From positions 1 to 64,000 of the forward strand of contig NZGD01000251.1 of the NCBI GenBank assembly GCA_002690925.1: DNA of 64,000 nt, read 5' to 3'. Shown here one piece after another: positions 27,907-37,079 of the stretch. A program made the position numbers and the translations under genes. Within the stretch, counting starts at the first letter, position 1; the number at the start of each line of letters is the position of its first letter. The notes under the pieces are model-generated. The model searched no databases. It was not told the origin of the DNA and saw nothing but the letters and a program-made list of their open reading frames with translations. The DNA is from Rhodopirellula sp. Lineage in GTDB: Bacteria > Planctomycetota > Planctomycetia > Pirellulales > Pirellulaceae.

Positions 27907-29967
27907 CTAAAAGAAGAACTTGTGGCACCACTCATAGATTTCGTGGAAGAAAACAAAACCACTACTACGTCGACCGCAGTAGATCTTCGCGATTACTTTG
28001 GCTCCTGGACGCGGCTGCAGGCCTCGCAGCGTAGCCTGGTCTGGATTAGCCCGCATTTTGATCACCGCACCGTGCTCTTCATTCGCGTCCGCACGCTTCG
28101 CAATGCTGTCGATCAACAAATTGGCAGCCATGGGTTCATCAGGATCAGTGGCAAGGATATAGGTCACCGATAACTGATCGGTGTTACTCAACCCCTGTTG
28201 AGCAATGTACTCGTCCAGGTGCCCTTCCCGTTTCTCAGGCAACTCAACCTCCAGCACCAGATTTTGCTCAAGGTCAGCTACTTCCATCAGCACCTGCCCG
28301 GTCATGATCGGTCGCAATCGTAGATTTTTTTCGACGTCCCAGGACACAACCGTACCCTGAATAGGCGACCGAATCATTAACTCCGCTTTACGATCTTTCT
28401 GCAGCTGAAGTTTGCGTTGCAGAACCATATCTTTGGCCTGCAATTCATTTTTTTCAGCCTGCAGCGATCGCAATTCAGACGGTTTCAAAAGTTGGCGGCG
28501 GCTCAACTGGCCCTGTACCTTGGCTTGCTCCGCCAGATTGGTTTGTATTTGCCCCTCGATGTCGGCGATTTGGATTTCGATATCCCGATTCCGTAATTCA
28601 ATCAGAACATCATTCTGCTCTACGGAATCGTCATGGTCAAAATTGACGGCAATGACCTCACCGTCAATTGGTGCAAAAATCTCGCGTTTTTCGGACGGGA
28701 CCAGCGTTCCTTCTGCTTCCAGGTTGAAATCTTTTTTGATGAAAATCAGACCAAGAATTACGGTCAGCAGCAACGCTACAACACCGATGGTTTTTGGCAG
28801 TGTTCTCGCTCGAAGCACCCAAGTTGCCCGCCCCAAAGCTCTCCACAACGGCATCAGGAATAGATTGGAATGAGCTCGTGAATTCGCGATAGCCCGCGTG
28901 CCGTGCTCATAAACCAGATCACACCGTGCCCGGAAGACATCCTCAGGAATATCGCTTTCAATTTGCTCAACAATCAAGGCACCAATCACTTCACCCCGAT
29001 GAGCATTGTCCCGGTCAATCTCTCCTGCGGCTCCGGAATCGTTGTCCACCCCTAGGCGCCGCTCTGGCTCGCGGAGGGGCAAAACAGCAATGTTGCGGCC
29101 GTATGACTGGTCAACGTAATCCTCCAAGGCTTCTTCAATCTGAGGCGGCAAATCCTCCGTCGCTCCATCGTGCCACAACGGCTCACCTGCAGCGACAACA
29201 CGTGTTGCCAAATTGTTCAATGCAGTAACGATATTGGAACGATTTTCTATAGTGTCTTGGCCACTGATAGCTTGGACTTTGCATTTCCGACTTTTCTTGA
29301 TTGCAACGCTCACACGGTCACAACCAATCAAACGCCGACCTTCGTTGGCGACAATGTAGGCGGTTTCCTTCAAATCAAGCGACTCGTGTGTTGCACGGGC
29401 GAACGAATCCGCCTGCTGCCACAAGGTCTGACGATCACCTAAAGTTCGCAACTTTTGGCTTCGCAACCACTCAGCAGCCAACTCACACATCTGCTGAAGA
29501 AAGCGGAGATAGCCTCGCTGTGTGTCAGGTGCGGTTCCCGGACGCTGGAAAATTTCGATCAGTCCATCGTTGTGACCATCATGCTGCAACGCGCCAAGAC
29601 AGAGTAGAAATCCCGTCGGATTGCCCTCTCCATCACCATCAGTTGTGCCTGAGTAAGGAGGCACCAGAAGTGACTGCCCCGTGTTCGCGACACGCTGAAT
29701 CAGGCGAGTGTGACGTGTTGCATCTTCTGAGTCATCCTCCAAAATCGACGGCTCTGCATTGATCTGATATTGCAGATTCAGCTGCCGGTCCTCGTCCAGC
29801 AACCAAATCGCGCCTCCTGCAGCAGCCAGCGCAGTAATGATGCGGGAAAGCAGCTCTGGATAGAACTCTTCCGCGGTAGCCCCACTTTTGGATAGCTGGG
29901 CAATTTCATTCACCAGCCCTCGTATTTGGGCCTTGGTGTCCTCAACGGTTTGTTGATTGACCGACAT
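27907..29967 (-). CDS. GAF-GAF-HlyD membrane fusion protein
   Basis: A 686-residue protein that joins cytoplasmic sensing to a periplasmic adaptor. Residues 45-155 look like a degenerate GAF domain (GGAIWLLDEDRQLNLQY). Residues 200-330 are a clearer GAF domain (AYIVANEGRRLIGCDRVSVAI, with NIAVLPLREPERRLGVDNDS). One membrane helix lies near 388-405 (IGVVALLLTVILGLIFI). The rest is HlyD-like: EGTLVPSEKREIFAPIDGEV, a coiled coil (about 450-520), then IRSPIQGTVVSWDVEKNL and a C-terminal barrel ending with PRPGAKVIAKIYCG. It is the first gene of the minus-strand block. A perfect 19-bp inverted repeat lies 170 bases upstream of its start. The GAF ligand is unknown. Confidence 0.87.
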   Translation of the reverse strand: MSVNQQTVEDTKAQIRGLVNEIAQLSKSGATAEEFYPELLSRIITALAAAGGAIWLLDEDRQLNLQYQINAEPSILEDDSEDATRHTRLIQRVANTGQSLLVPPYSGTTDGDGEGNPTGFLLCLGALQHDGHNDGLIEIFQRPGTAPDTQRGYLRFLQQMCELAAEWLRSQKLRTLGDRQTLWQQADSFARATHESLDLKETAYIVANEGRRLIGCDRVSVAIKKSRKCKVQAISGQDTIENRSNIVTALNNLATRVVAAGEPLWHDGATEDLPPQIEEALEDYVDQSYGRNIAVLPLREPERRLGVDNDSGAAGEIDRDNAHRGEVIGALIVEQIESDIPEDVFRARCDLVYEHGTRAIANSRAHSNLFLMPLWRALGRATWVLRARTLPKTIGVVALLLTVILGLIFIKKDFNLEAEGTLVPSEKREIFAPIDGEVIAVNFDHDDSVEQNDVLIELRNRDIEIQIADIEGQIQTNLAEQAKVQGQLSRRQLLKPSELRSLQAEKNELQAKDMVLQRKLQLQKDRKAELMIRSPIQGTVVSWDVEKNLRLRPIMTGQVLMEVADLEQNLVLEVELPEKREGHLDEYIAQQGLSNTDQLSVTYILATDPDEPMAANLLIDSIAKRADANEEHGAVIKMRANPDQATLRGLQPRPGAKVIAKIYCGRRSSGFVFFHEIYEWCHKFFF

Positions 29968-30136
29968 GGGTGTTCAGCGATCTTGCGAAAGGGGAAGAAG
30001 GATTGGACAAAACGGGACACTAGTGAATTTGCGGTTTTCCCGCCACGTTGAACTACGCGGGAAAAACCTTACATATCACGCGATTTATCGGAATTTCCTG
30101 AAATTTATCCGCGTTCGGGCACAGGTAACTCAATTG

Positions 30137-30179
30137 CACTCTGGACATGTTATACAAATCGTATAACATGTCCAGAGTG
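30137..30179. promoter_or_regulatory. Perfect 19-bp inverted repeat in a divergent intergenic region
   Basis: The arms CACTCTGGACATGTTATAC (30137-30155) and its exact reverse complement (30161-30179) flank the 5-base centre AAATC. There is no T-run, so a terminator is unlikely. It lies between the GAF/HlyD gene (leftward, start 29967) and a small unknown gene (rightward, start 30250). TATAAC occurs symmetrically on both strands inside it and could act as a -10 element. It could be a dimeric or tetrameric regulator site or a strong RNA hairpin. No regulator gene is adjacent. Confidence 0.65.
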
Positions 30180-30249
30180 AAGTCGCGTGGTTTTCTGAAT
30201 CTCGCCAAATCAATACTGCGCCCAATTCCTGAGCATTCGAAACGTCGGC

Positions 30250-30669
30250 ATGTCAGCCCCCCAGCCAATCTCGCCCGACGAAGCCGAAACGGCGTTGCGC
30301 GACTTGAACCAGGAACTCAATCGCCTGCAGCGAACGATTCGTTTGGCGATACAGGAACAACTTTCCAAAATGGTAGGTCGATCATTTGACGACTTACAAA
30401 AAAATCGTGAGTTAGCCGATTCGATCCATCAACTTTTGGACAGCCACGGTTTGCGTGTCTGCTGCCTAGAATGCGGTCATCCCGCCATCCTCCGTGTTTC
30501 GCCCCGCGGCGACAGCAGCGGAGTTTTTGTTTTTGACCACACCATTGAAGGCAAGCGAACCTTCCACGGCGGTCGAAAGACAGTTCCCATCATCCGCCTG
30601 GTCGCAAAGCCACCGCGAAAGTCACCGCGAAAGTCAAACCAAATCCAGGCCAAACAAACCACTGCTTAA
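30250..30669 (+). CDS. Small protein of unknown function
   Basis: A 139-residue cytoplasmic protein. Residues 8-60 form a charged amphipathic helix region (ALRDLNQELNRLQRTIRLAI), a likely coiled coil. Residues 68-110 form a strand-rich part with CCLECGHPAILR, a single Cys cluster that could bind metal, and KRTFHGGRKTVPIIRLV. The tail is basic and contains a duplicated PRKSPRKS encoded by a tandem 12-base repeat (about 30612-30635). The family is not recognised. The coherent fold pattern and its own intergenic region support a real gene. ATG at 30250 is the start of the readable domain. Confidence 0.65.
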   Translation: MSAPQPISPDEAETALRDLNQELNRLQRTIRLAIQEQLSKMVGRSFDDLQKNRELADSIHQLLDSHGLRVCCLECGHPAILRVSPRGDSSGVFVFDHTIEGKRTFHGGRKTVPIIRLVAKPPRKSPRKSNQIQAKQTTA

Positions 30670-30889
30670 AGTCCAGCTGAATTTGCCAACACGGGATACT
30701 TGTTTGTCGCTTACCAGATTTTCCGTTTGCTCGAGGCCATCGAAAAGGTTTGTCGCAATGCACATTGAAACTGATTTTCTGTCAGTTACCACTGCGTCTT
30801 GGTTCGACATGAACAAAGTCACTTAAGATTCCTCTGACCCTATTTAACGTGCATCACTTTTGGTCCTGATACCTATTACGGTTAGCCCC

Positions 30890-31219
30890 ATGTCACTTCC
30901 ACGCCACCGCGCCTTAGCAATATTGAACCTATGTGTAGGCGATGAGATATGGAACGAGGAGACATGTCACCGTTCAGGGATTCCACAAAGCTGGATCAAA
31001 GAAATGTCGGATGCAAATGAATCCGGCTACAAGGTTGACACAGATACAATCTACGTCAACAACAGACCAACCAACCAATATCACGGCGTGCGTGATTTAG
31101 ACTTAGCCATTCGGGTTGGCAAGGTCTTGGGTGTCGACGTTGAACGGGCGACACAATCTTCGATCAGTCGCCGAGCAATGGTTCAAGCTATTAAGAACGC
31201 TGTGTTCGATGGTGATTAA
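30890..31219 (+). CDS. Small protein of unknown function
   Basis: A 109-residue protein from ATG at 30890 (MSLPRHRALAILNLCV). The frame extends ten codons upstream, but those look like leader sequence. It is predicted soluble, with helix-rich segments (EETCHRSGIPQSWIKEMSD), a central strand part (DTDTIYVNNRPTNQYHGVRD) and a C-terminal helix pair (LDLAIRVGKVLGVDVERAT). The composition is normal for a coding gene. I recall similar unnamed planctomycete proteins but cannot assign a function. It is 220 bases after the previous small gene on the same strand. Confidence 0.6.
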   Translation: MSLPRHRALAILNLCVGDEIWNEETCHRSGIPQSWIKEMSDANESGYKVDTDTIYVNNRPTNQYHGVRDLDLAIRVGKVLGVDVERATQSSISRRAMVQAIKNAVFDGD

Positions 31220-32000
31220 GTGGTTGCAGTGAATCCAAAGAGAATCTGCTTGGATGGACATCCCAGCGAGCACAGTTCGCCTGGGAGTTCAATCACCCAT
31301 TCGGAGAATCCTCAGGGCTTCCATCTGTTTGCATTCAATACCCGCGACGCACTGGCAAGAAATAAAATCACACCTGCCGCAATGGCTTCTGTGCGAAACC
31401 GGAGCGATTCGGCAAACTGACGCTCGGCAGGCACTCGAGTGGATACCAACGCAACCAGTCTAATCTGAACTCGAAATGGATGATCTGACAAACGGAATGC
31501 GGGTGCATCGTGATCATTACGAGACGGCTGCGTTAAGACGGTCTCCTCGGTGGTAGCCAGTATCTACAAGCCAGCGCATCAAATACTTTTGGTTCAACCT
31601 GATCAGCAATTCCAAATAATGTCATCCAGGCTGCAGTTCAAATATTTTCTTTTTAGCAGCCATTGCTCGAACATCGTCAACTTCGATTTGACCTGACAGA
31701 GTGATGAATTCCTTACTGCAGTCATTAGCAACATTTAGCAGTGCTGCGCATTGTTCAAAAAGTGCGAGGCATGCCTTTCTGCGCAAGTAGGAAATCGACT
31801 CTCGTAAGCGAAAGTCAATTCGACGGTGCGGGTGACGAAATTCTGGAAAAGGCAGCCCTAAACAACGCAAGTCGCAACTTTTAAACTTGCGGTTTCCGCT
31901 CTGCCTACCACTGCGGTGAGGGAGACCTGCTGAGAAGGTTCTGTGTTGGGGGTACCAAAAAATCGCTGGTCACTAACTCCAGAGCTTTCTACAAGCACCC
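31220..32000. other. 780-base stretch with no convincing gene
   Basis: The longest apparently empty stretch in the window. It lies between the end of a small plus-strand gene and the stop of the minus-strand EEP-fold gene. Short frames (31220-31420 plus, 31254-31463 plus, 31622-31870 minus) show no motif. The last has a helix-like C-terminal half and is the only one that could be a relic or real small gene. I see no repeat, transposase piece or tRNA. Confidence 0.35.
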
Positions 32001-33095
32001 TTAGTAGGCAGCGCCTTCGGTGGCCGAGAACTCACCGTAGACGGGTAGATGACTAGTCACCGTCTCTGCCTCAGCAAGATTCAAGTTGAAGGTACCAAGA
32101 TAATCGAAGACACCACCACGACCCATGTATTCGGTCGTTGAGTTCGTATCAAGCAACAGATTGCTGGTCTGATAGCGTCCAAAAATATCGGTGGGTCGGT
32201 TCCTTACTGTAGCTTTCACAGACTTGCTCGTCAGCGTTGGCAACAGGTAAGCATCATCAGCCTGAAGCAATCCTGCAATCACAAGATCATCTTCGCGCCT
32301 ACCATCACCACGAATTGCCTGAATGATCTTTGGTAGCAGAGCGACTTCATTGGGGGCCCTCGCCAGGTCAATCCGTATATTCACGAACGAGAAGGTCCAC
32401 GCTTGCCCCGGCAGCCCTTTTGCGCCTCGAAACCATGCTACCAACGGATCAAAGGTCATCTGATTTTCGGGATCATCAAGCGTGTACGTCTGTTTCCGAT
32501 CCACGACGACTCGAGCCGTATTAAAGATGAACGCGAGTTGCTCAGGGCGATCAACCGGACCAGTGGGAGGCCCAACGACAAAGTCATAGCGACCATCACC
32601 TTGATTAATTGCCTCGACCAACCGTGGTATCAGATCTCTTTCAATGGAAGCGATCTGCTGAAGTGCAATCACATCGAACTGACGAACCACGCGTGCCACG
32701 TTCTGCTTCGCTGCAGGATTGGCCAACTTGGTAGGACCAAATCCATCCAAGGCCCACGAAGCGACCTTCAGACTGCGAGGGCTTGATGCTGGGGTTGCTT
32801 GCGGAAATGAGCCCCGATCAGCCTGCTCAGTGACCGAAAAATCAGTGGCAGCTACACGCAGATTGGGTGCCGACTGTGCAGCGGGACCAGCGGATTCAGT
32901 CATTTCCACGAAGGATGGTACATCAGTGTAGGAGATATACTGCTCGGAACCCTCGTTCCCCCGTTTAGACGAAACAGATACCTCGTCAAGACCATCGATC
33001 CGGTAGTGATGGAGAAAATACCAACCACCACCAACCAGCAGCAGTACGACTGCAGTCAACTGAATCGGATTACCACGATCAGACTCCGCCATCAT
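32001..33095 (-). CDS. Membrane-anchored EEP (DNase I-like) fold protein lacking catalytic residues
   Basis: A 364-residue protein with one N-terminal membrane helix (residues 12-29), a linker, and an endonuclease/exonuclease/phosphatase-like domain (110-357). The fold is clear from FDVIALQQIAS, LAFIFNTARVVVDR, WTFSFVNIRID, EDDLVIAGLLQADD and SHLPVYGEF. The positions that are catalytic in this family are changed: the first motif Asn is Ala115, the Glu is Gln147, the His is Arg241, the Asp and Asn of GDxN are Leu276 and Gln278, and the Asp of DN is Ser311. In SDH the Asp is Ser348, and only His349 remains. It is probably a catalytically dead scaffold or binding protein. Alignment is by eye. 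Confidence 0.78.
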   Translation of the reverse strand: MMAESDRGNPIQLTAVVLLLVGGGWYFLHHYRIDGLDEVSVSSKRGNEGSEQYISYTDVPSFVEMTESAGPAAQSAPNLRVAATDFSVTEQADRGSFPQATPASSPRSLKVASWALDGFGPTKLANPAAKQNVARVVRQFDVIALQQIASIERDLIPRLVEAINQGDGRYDFVVGPPTGPVDRPEQLAFIFNTARVVVDRKQTYTLDDPENQMTFDPLVAWFRGAKGLPGQAWTFSFVNIRIDLARAPNEVALLPKIIQAIRGDGRREDDLVIAGLLQADDAYLLPTLTSKSVKATVRNRPTDIFGRYQTSNLLLDTNSTTEYMGRGGVFDYLGTFNLNLAEAETVTSHLPVYGEFSATEGAAY

Positions 33096-33523
33096 TTTGC
33101 CACTGCAAGACCCACGGGTTTATCAATCCAAGCGACTGTCACGAACCCGATTCCCCCGACAGTCACCTTTTTTCGCATCGAACCGCTGACGGGACATTCG
33201 TGAATCCAGTAGCCCGTTTAACCGAATTAGACCCACAGGAGAAGTTGTGATCATCGTGGAAGCTGCAACCCTCAAGCTCCTCAGATTCGAGCCAGTCCGA
33301 CTGAATTGCCAGACCCGGATAAAAGGACGATAGGGACCCGATTCATCGGAAACAGCAGACCCTCATCATGGGAAACGACTGCTACGAACAAAAAAGATGG
33401 ATTTCACCGTGTCAAAATCACGGCTCCATTCCTGACTTTTCTATACAAGCTCGGTATCCTGAGCAGATATAAAAAGTGTGTTATCTGCACCCGTTTCAGT
33501 CTCCAACTTTTACAGACATCCCC
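33096..33523. other. Divergent intergenic region between EEP-like gene and odhB
   Basis: About 430 bases holding the promoters of two divergent genes. A 7-bp inverted repeat, GACTGTC (33134-33140) and GACAGTC (33158-33164), is followed by a six-T run at 33168-33173. That looks like a rightward terminator, but no rightward gene ends here, so its meaning is unclear. Nothing else is recognised. Confidence 0.35.
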
Positions 33524-34765
33524 GTGAGTGAAGCCATCCAAGTCGAAGTCCCTACCGTCGGCGAATCCATCAGTGAAGTACAAATTGGCCAATGGCTGAA
33601 AGCTGAGGGGGACTGGGTCAATTCAGGGGAGGACCTAGTTGAGATCGAGACTGAGAAAGCCTCGGTACAAATTCCAGCACCAGCCTCTGGATTTCTCGGA
33701 AAAATCAGTAAACAGGAAGAGGAATTCGCTAACGTTGGGGACGTGATCGCGACCATTGAGCCGGGTGAAAAGCCAGCAGAGGCAGCTAGCGGGACGTCAG
33801 GCCAAAGCGTGACAGCACCCAGCTCTCAAGGCAGTGATCCTGAAGCCAGCCAGTCATCAGAGAGTGGTTTTGTAATGCCCGCCGCACAGCGGCTTCTCGA
33901 TGAACACGGCTTATCAGCCAATCAGGTTCCAGCTCGTGGTCCCGGTGGACGACTCCTGAAGGAAGACGTTCTTGCTTTTGTTCGCGAACAGAAATCAAGC
34001 TCGGCCCTACCGACGCCACCGACGCCTCGCAGCGAAACCAGTCTTGTCACCAACGATAGCGAATTGCGTGGGGAAGAGATAAAGCCACTCAGCATGTTAC
34101 GTCGCACCATCGCGGCACGACTGGTGGAAGCCCAGCAAACCGCTGCGTTGCTGACCACGTTCAATGAGATTGATATGGATCCCGTGATGAAGATCCGTAA
34201 AAAGTACAAGGATCAATTTCTGGAAAGACACGGTGTCAAACTTGGCTTCATGTCCTTCTTTGCAAAGGCAGCCGTCGAAGCACTGCGACGTTTTCCCGCC
34301 GTGAATGCCGAAATCCGGGGAGATGATGTTGTGTACCGGCACTACCAAGACATTGGAGTAGCAATTGGCGGCGGCAAGGGGCTTGTCGTCCCCGTCCTCC
34401 GAAATGTCGAACGGATGTCATTTGCCGACGTGGAACAGTCCATTGGTAACTTTGCCCGTCAGGCAGGTGAAAATCGACTGCAACCTACGGATCTCATTGG
34501 GGGCACTTTCACCATCAGCAATGGCGGTGTCTATGGATCTCTTTTGAGCACTCCGATTGTAAACCCACCTCAAAGTGGAATTCTTGGACTGCACTCGATC
34601 CAGCAACGTCCGGTTGCAATCGATGGAAATGTCGTGATACGTCCAATGATGTACGTGGCATTGACTTATGATCACCGGATTGTGGATGGCCGAGAGGCAG
34701 TTGGATTCCTGAAAACCATCAAGGATGTGATTGAGGACCCTGCCCGGCTATTTTTGGAACTATAA
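33524..34765 (+). CDS. 2-oxoacid dehydrogenase E2 (dihydrolipoyl succinyltransferase type)
   Basis: A 413-residue E2 acyltransferase that moves an acyl group from a lipoyl arm to CoA. GTG at 33524 is preferred because the lipoyl domain starts right after it ([12 protein letters not shown]). The longer ATG frame adds unrelated residues. Lipoyl domain 4-78 carries the modified Lys in IETEKASVQ (Lys45). A Pro/Ser/Ala linker follows, then a peripheral-subunit binding domain ([20 protein letters not shown], about 112-145), a second linker, and the catalytic domain ending with [11 protein letters not shown] (His and Asp of HxxxDG). The PTVGES start resembles OdhB/SucB. No E1 or E3 gene is adjacent, so its complex partners lie elsewhere. 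Confidence 0.9.
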   Translation: MSEAIQVEVPTVGESISEVQIGQWLKAEGDWVNSGEDLVEIETEKASVQIPAPASGFLGKISKQEEEFANVGDVIATIEPGEKPAEAASGTSGQSVTAPSSQGSDPEASQSSESGFVMPAAQRLLDEHGLSANQVPARGPGGRLLKEDVLAFVREQKSSSALPTPPTPRSETSLVTNDSELRGEEIKPLSMLRRTIAARLVEAQQTAALLTTFNEIDMDPVMKIRKKYKDQFLERHGVKLGFMSFFAKAAVEALRRFPAVNAEIRGDDVVYRHYQDIGVAIGGGKGLVVPVLRNVERMSFADVEQSIGNFARQAGENRLQPTDLIGGTFTISNGGVYGSLLSTPIVNPPQSGILGLHSIQQRPVAIDGNVVIRPMMYVALTYDHRIVDGREAVGFLKTIKDVIEDPARLFLEL

Positions 34766-34902
34766 TCACATCACAACACTCAGTGGCATACCAACCATCG
34801 AAAGTGTGGTAACTACAGTGCGATCATGCATTGGGGATGCAATAGCTCCCCGCGAATCGGATTGGCCCCGGTTTCGACACCCGATCTCTCCAGGAAGATG
34901 CG

Positions 34903-36966
34903 ATGCGTTATGTCATGACCTTTGGTGCACTGCTGCTTGTGTCCAGTTTGGGATCCGCGGTTGAACCCGCTGCGACTGATGGCGACCAGCTTGCTAAAAT
35001 CTATTTCGCAAAACAGACAGCCAAAATTACTAATCAAACCTTCGCCGAGATCAATTCACTCAGCGACTGGACAGATCGACGTGATAAGTATCACGATCAA
35101 CTTCTGGAAATGCTGGGGCTTGACCCCTTTCCGGAGCGTACTCCACTCAAAGCGAGAATCACGGGATCGGTCGAAAATGACGGTGTGATCGCAGAACGGA
35201 TTCATTTTCAGTCACGCCCAGGCCTTTACGTCACGGGCAATTTCTATCGTCCTGTGAAGCAGGACACGCCCCTGCCAGCAATTCTCTACGTGTGTGGCCA
35301 TGGACGCGTAAAACGCAATGGCGTCAGCTTGGGAAACAAAACGCACTATCAACATCACGGTGCATGGTTCGCCCGCAACGGATACGTTTGCCTCACCATT
35401 GATACGATCCAACTCGGCGAAATTGAAGGCATCCACCATGGGACCTACCGCGAAAAGATGTGGTGGTGGAACAATCGAGGCTACACGCCGGCGGGCGTCG
35501 AGGCTTGGAATTGTGTTCGAGCTCTGGACTACCTGCAATCACGCGACGAAGTTGACGGTGACCGAATCGGTGTCACCGGCCGAAGCGGCGGCGGTGCTTA
35601 CTCATGGTGGATCGCAGCGATTGATGAACGCATCAAAGTGGCTGTCCCAGTCGCGGGTATCACTAGCCTGAAAAATCATGTAGTTGATGGTTGCGTCGAA
35701 GGACACTGCGACTGCATGTACATGGTCAATACTTATCGTTGGGACTATCCCATGATTGCGGCGCTCGTCGCGCCACGCCCTCTACTTATTTCCAACACTG
35801 ACAAAGATCGCATTTTCCCGCTTGATGGCGTGGTTGATGTGTACACACGAACGAAAAAGATATACCAGCTCTACGGTGCGAATGACAAACTTGGACTGCA
35901 TATCACCGAGGGCCCTCACAAGGACACACAAGAGCTTCGTGTACATGCATTTCGATGGCTAAATCATTATCTGCGAGCTGATGATTCTCTGATCACCTCT
36001 GCCGCAACACCACTTTTTGATCAACAAGATTTAAAAGTATTTCCAGAATTACCCTCGGGAGAAACCGTAACGACCATTCACGAGACCTTTGTCCCTGCAG
36101 TAGGCATCGATGACCTTCCCACCGATATTGGATCAGCGAGAAAACTGGACGTAACGACGACCGAACTGATACGCCAAAAGTGCTTTGGTGGATGGCCATC
36201 AACTGGGGAAGAAACCGATACGAATTTGGTCACTGAAAAATCCAACGCCAACACCAGCGTAAAAGTCATTGATTTCACAAGCCAGAATCCCTACCGCCTC
36301 CGCGTCTATCTGGTAGGTCCCAAAGACACCAAACCAGACTCCTTAACGTTGCAAGTTCTGGATAAAACAAAATGGGCAGCCACTCTCTCAGGCCTTGCCA
36401 GACTTGTCCCCAACCACACTTTTGGTGTGCAACCCGACGAACACGAATGGCAAACCATTGCTTCAATCGCCAAGACAAAAACCATTGCCTACGTGGCACC
36501 CCGAGGTATTGGACCAACCGAGTGGACAACGGAAGCCAAAAAACGAACACAGATACGGCGTCGCTTCATGCAACTTGGTCAGACAGTTGCGGGAATGCAA
36601 ACGTATGACATTCTTCGAGCGACTATCGCCCTGCAAGATTTTTTGGAGACGCCCGAACTTCAATTTTCACTTGAAGCGCAACACGAAGGTGCCTCCTGGG
36701 CACTGTTTGCTTCTCTCTTCATGAATAATGTCACATCGTTGACGCTGACTGATTTGTCGCCTTGCAATCGCGACGCACCCGATCTACTGAATATCAGTCG
36801 GCTGGCAGAACCCCCGCAGCTTGTGCTGATGCAGGCCGCTCGAGGCAGGAAATTGCAACTTCACAACCGCAGTGAGTGGGGCCAGAAATGGAGTGACTTA
36901 TTGGCCGGTAATCAGCTCGCTGAACAAGCCGTCAGTTTGCTGTCAAGTTCACCCGGCATAGAATGA
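34903..36966 (+). CDS. Exported two-domain alpha/beta hydrolase (acetyl-xylan-esterase-like)
   Basis: A 687-residue protein with a signal peptide (MRYVMTFGALLLVSSLGSAV). The first domain is an alpha/beta hydrolase: RPGLYVTGNFYRP and VCGHGRVKRNG (oxyanion region), the nucleophile elbow VTGRSGGGAYSW (Ser, about residue 229), the acid in SNTDKDRIFPLDG (about 303) and the His in ITEGPHKDTQ (about 336). The C-terminal 300 residues look like a second hydrolase fold, but the elbow position reads AQHEGASWALFA, which does not give a normal GxSxG. It is probably an esterase on acetylated polysaccharide. It is paralogous to the gene at 39543. A divergent or solitary promoter is expected in the 137-base gap after odhB. 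Confidence 0.82.
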   Translation: MRYVMTFGALLLVSSLGSAVEPAATDGDQLAKIYFAKQTAKITNQTFAEINSLSDWTDRRDKYHDQLLEMLGLDPFPERTPLKARITGSVENDGVIAERIHFQSRPGLYVTGNFYRPVKQDTPLPAILYVCGHGRVKRNGVSLGNKTHYQHHGAWFARNGYVCLTIDTIQLGEIEGIHHGTYREKMWWWNNRGYTPAGVEAWNCVRALDYLQSRDEVDGDRIGVTGRSGGGAYSWWIAAIDERIKVAVPVAGITSLKNHVVDGCVEGHCDCMYMVNTYRWDYPMIAALVAPRPLLISNTDKDRIFPLDGVVDVYTRTKKIYQLYGANDKLGLHITEGPHKDTQELRVHAFRWLNHYLRADDSLITSAATPLFDQQDLKVFPELPSGETVTTIHETFVPAVGIDDLPTDIGSARKLDVTTTELIRQKCFGGWPSTGEETDTNLVTEKSNANTSVKVIDFTSQNPYRLRVYLVGPKDTKPDSLTLQVLDKTKWAATLSGLARLVPNHTFGVQPDEHEWQTIASIAKTKTIAYVAPRGIGPTEWTTEAKKRTQIRRRFMQLGQTVAGMQTYDILRATIALQDFLETPELQFSLEAQHEGASWALFASLFMNNVTSLTLTDLSPCNRDAPDLLNISRLAEPPQLVLMQAARGRKLQLHNRSEWGQKWSDLLAGNQLAEQAVSLLSSSPGIE

Positions 36967-37079
36967 TACAGAGCGGTTCTGCTGAGTAGGGTCTGCTTGT
37001 CTGAGCAACGACGCCCATTCGCCTCAGTTCATCACAACCTGGCTCTGTTGAAGCCGAATACACGCAACATTGCGGACCC

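Noticed and set aside
30147..30389. Frame starting inside the 19-bp inverted repeat
   Set aside because: It overlaps the better gene at 30250 in another frame and has no coherent content.
31622..31870. 82-codon minus-strand frame in the empty stretch
   Set aside because: The C-terminal half looks helical, but there is no recognisable domain, no clear ribosome-binding site and no operon partner.
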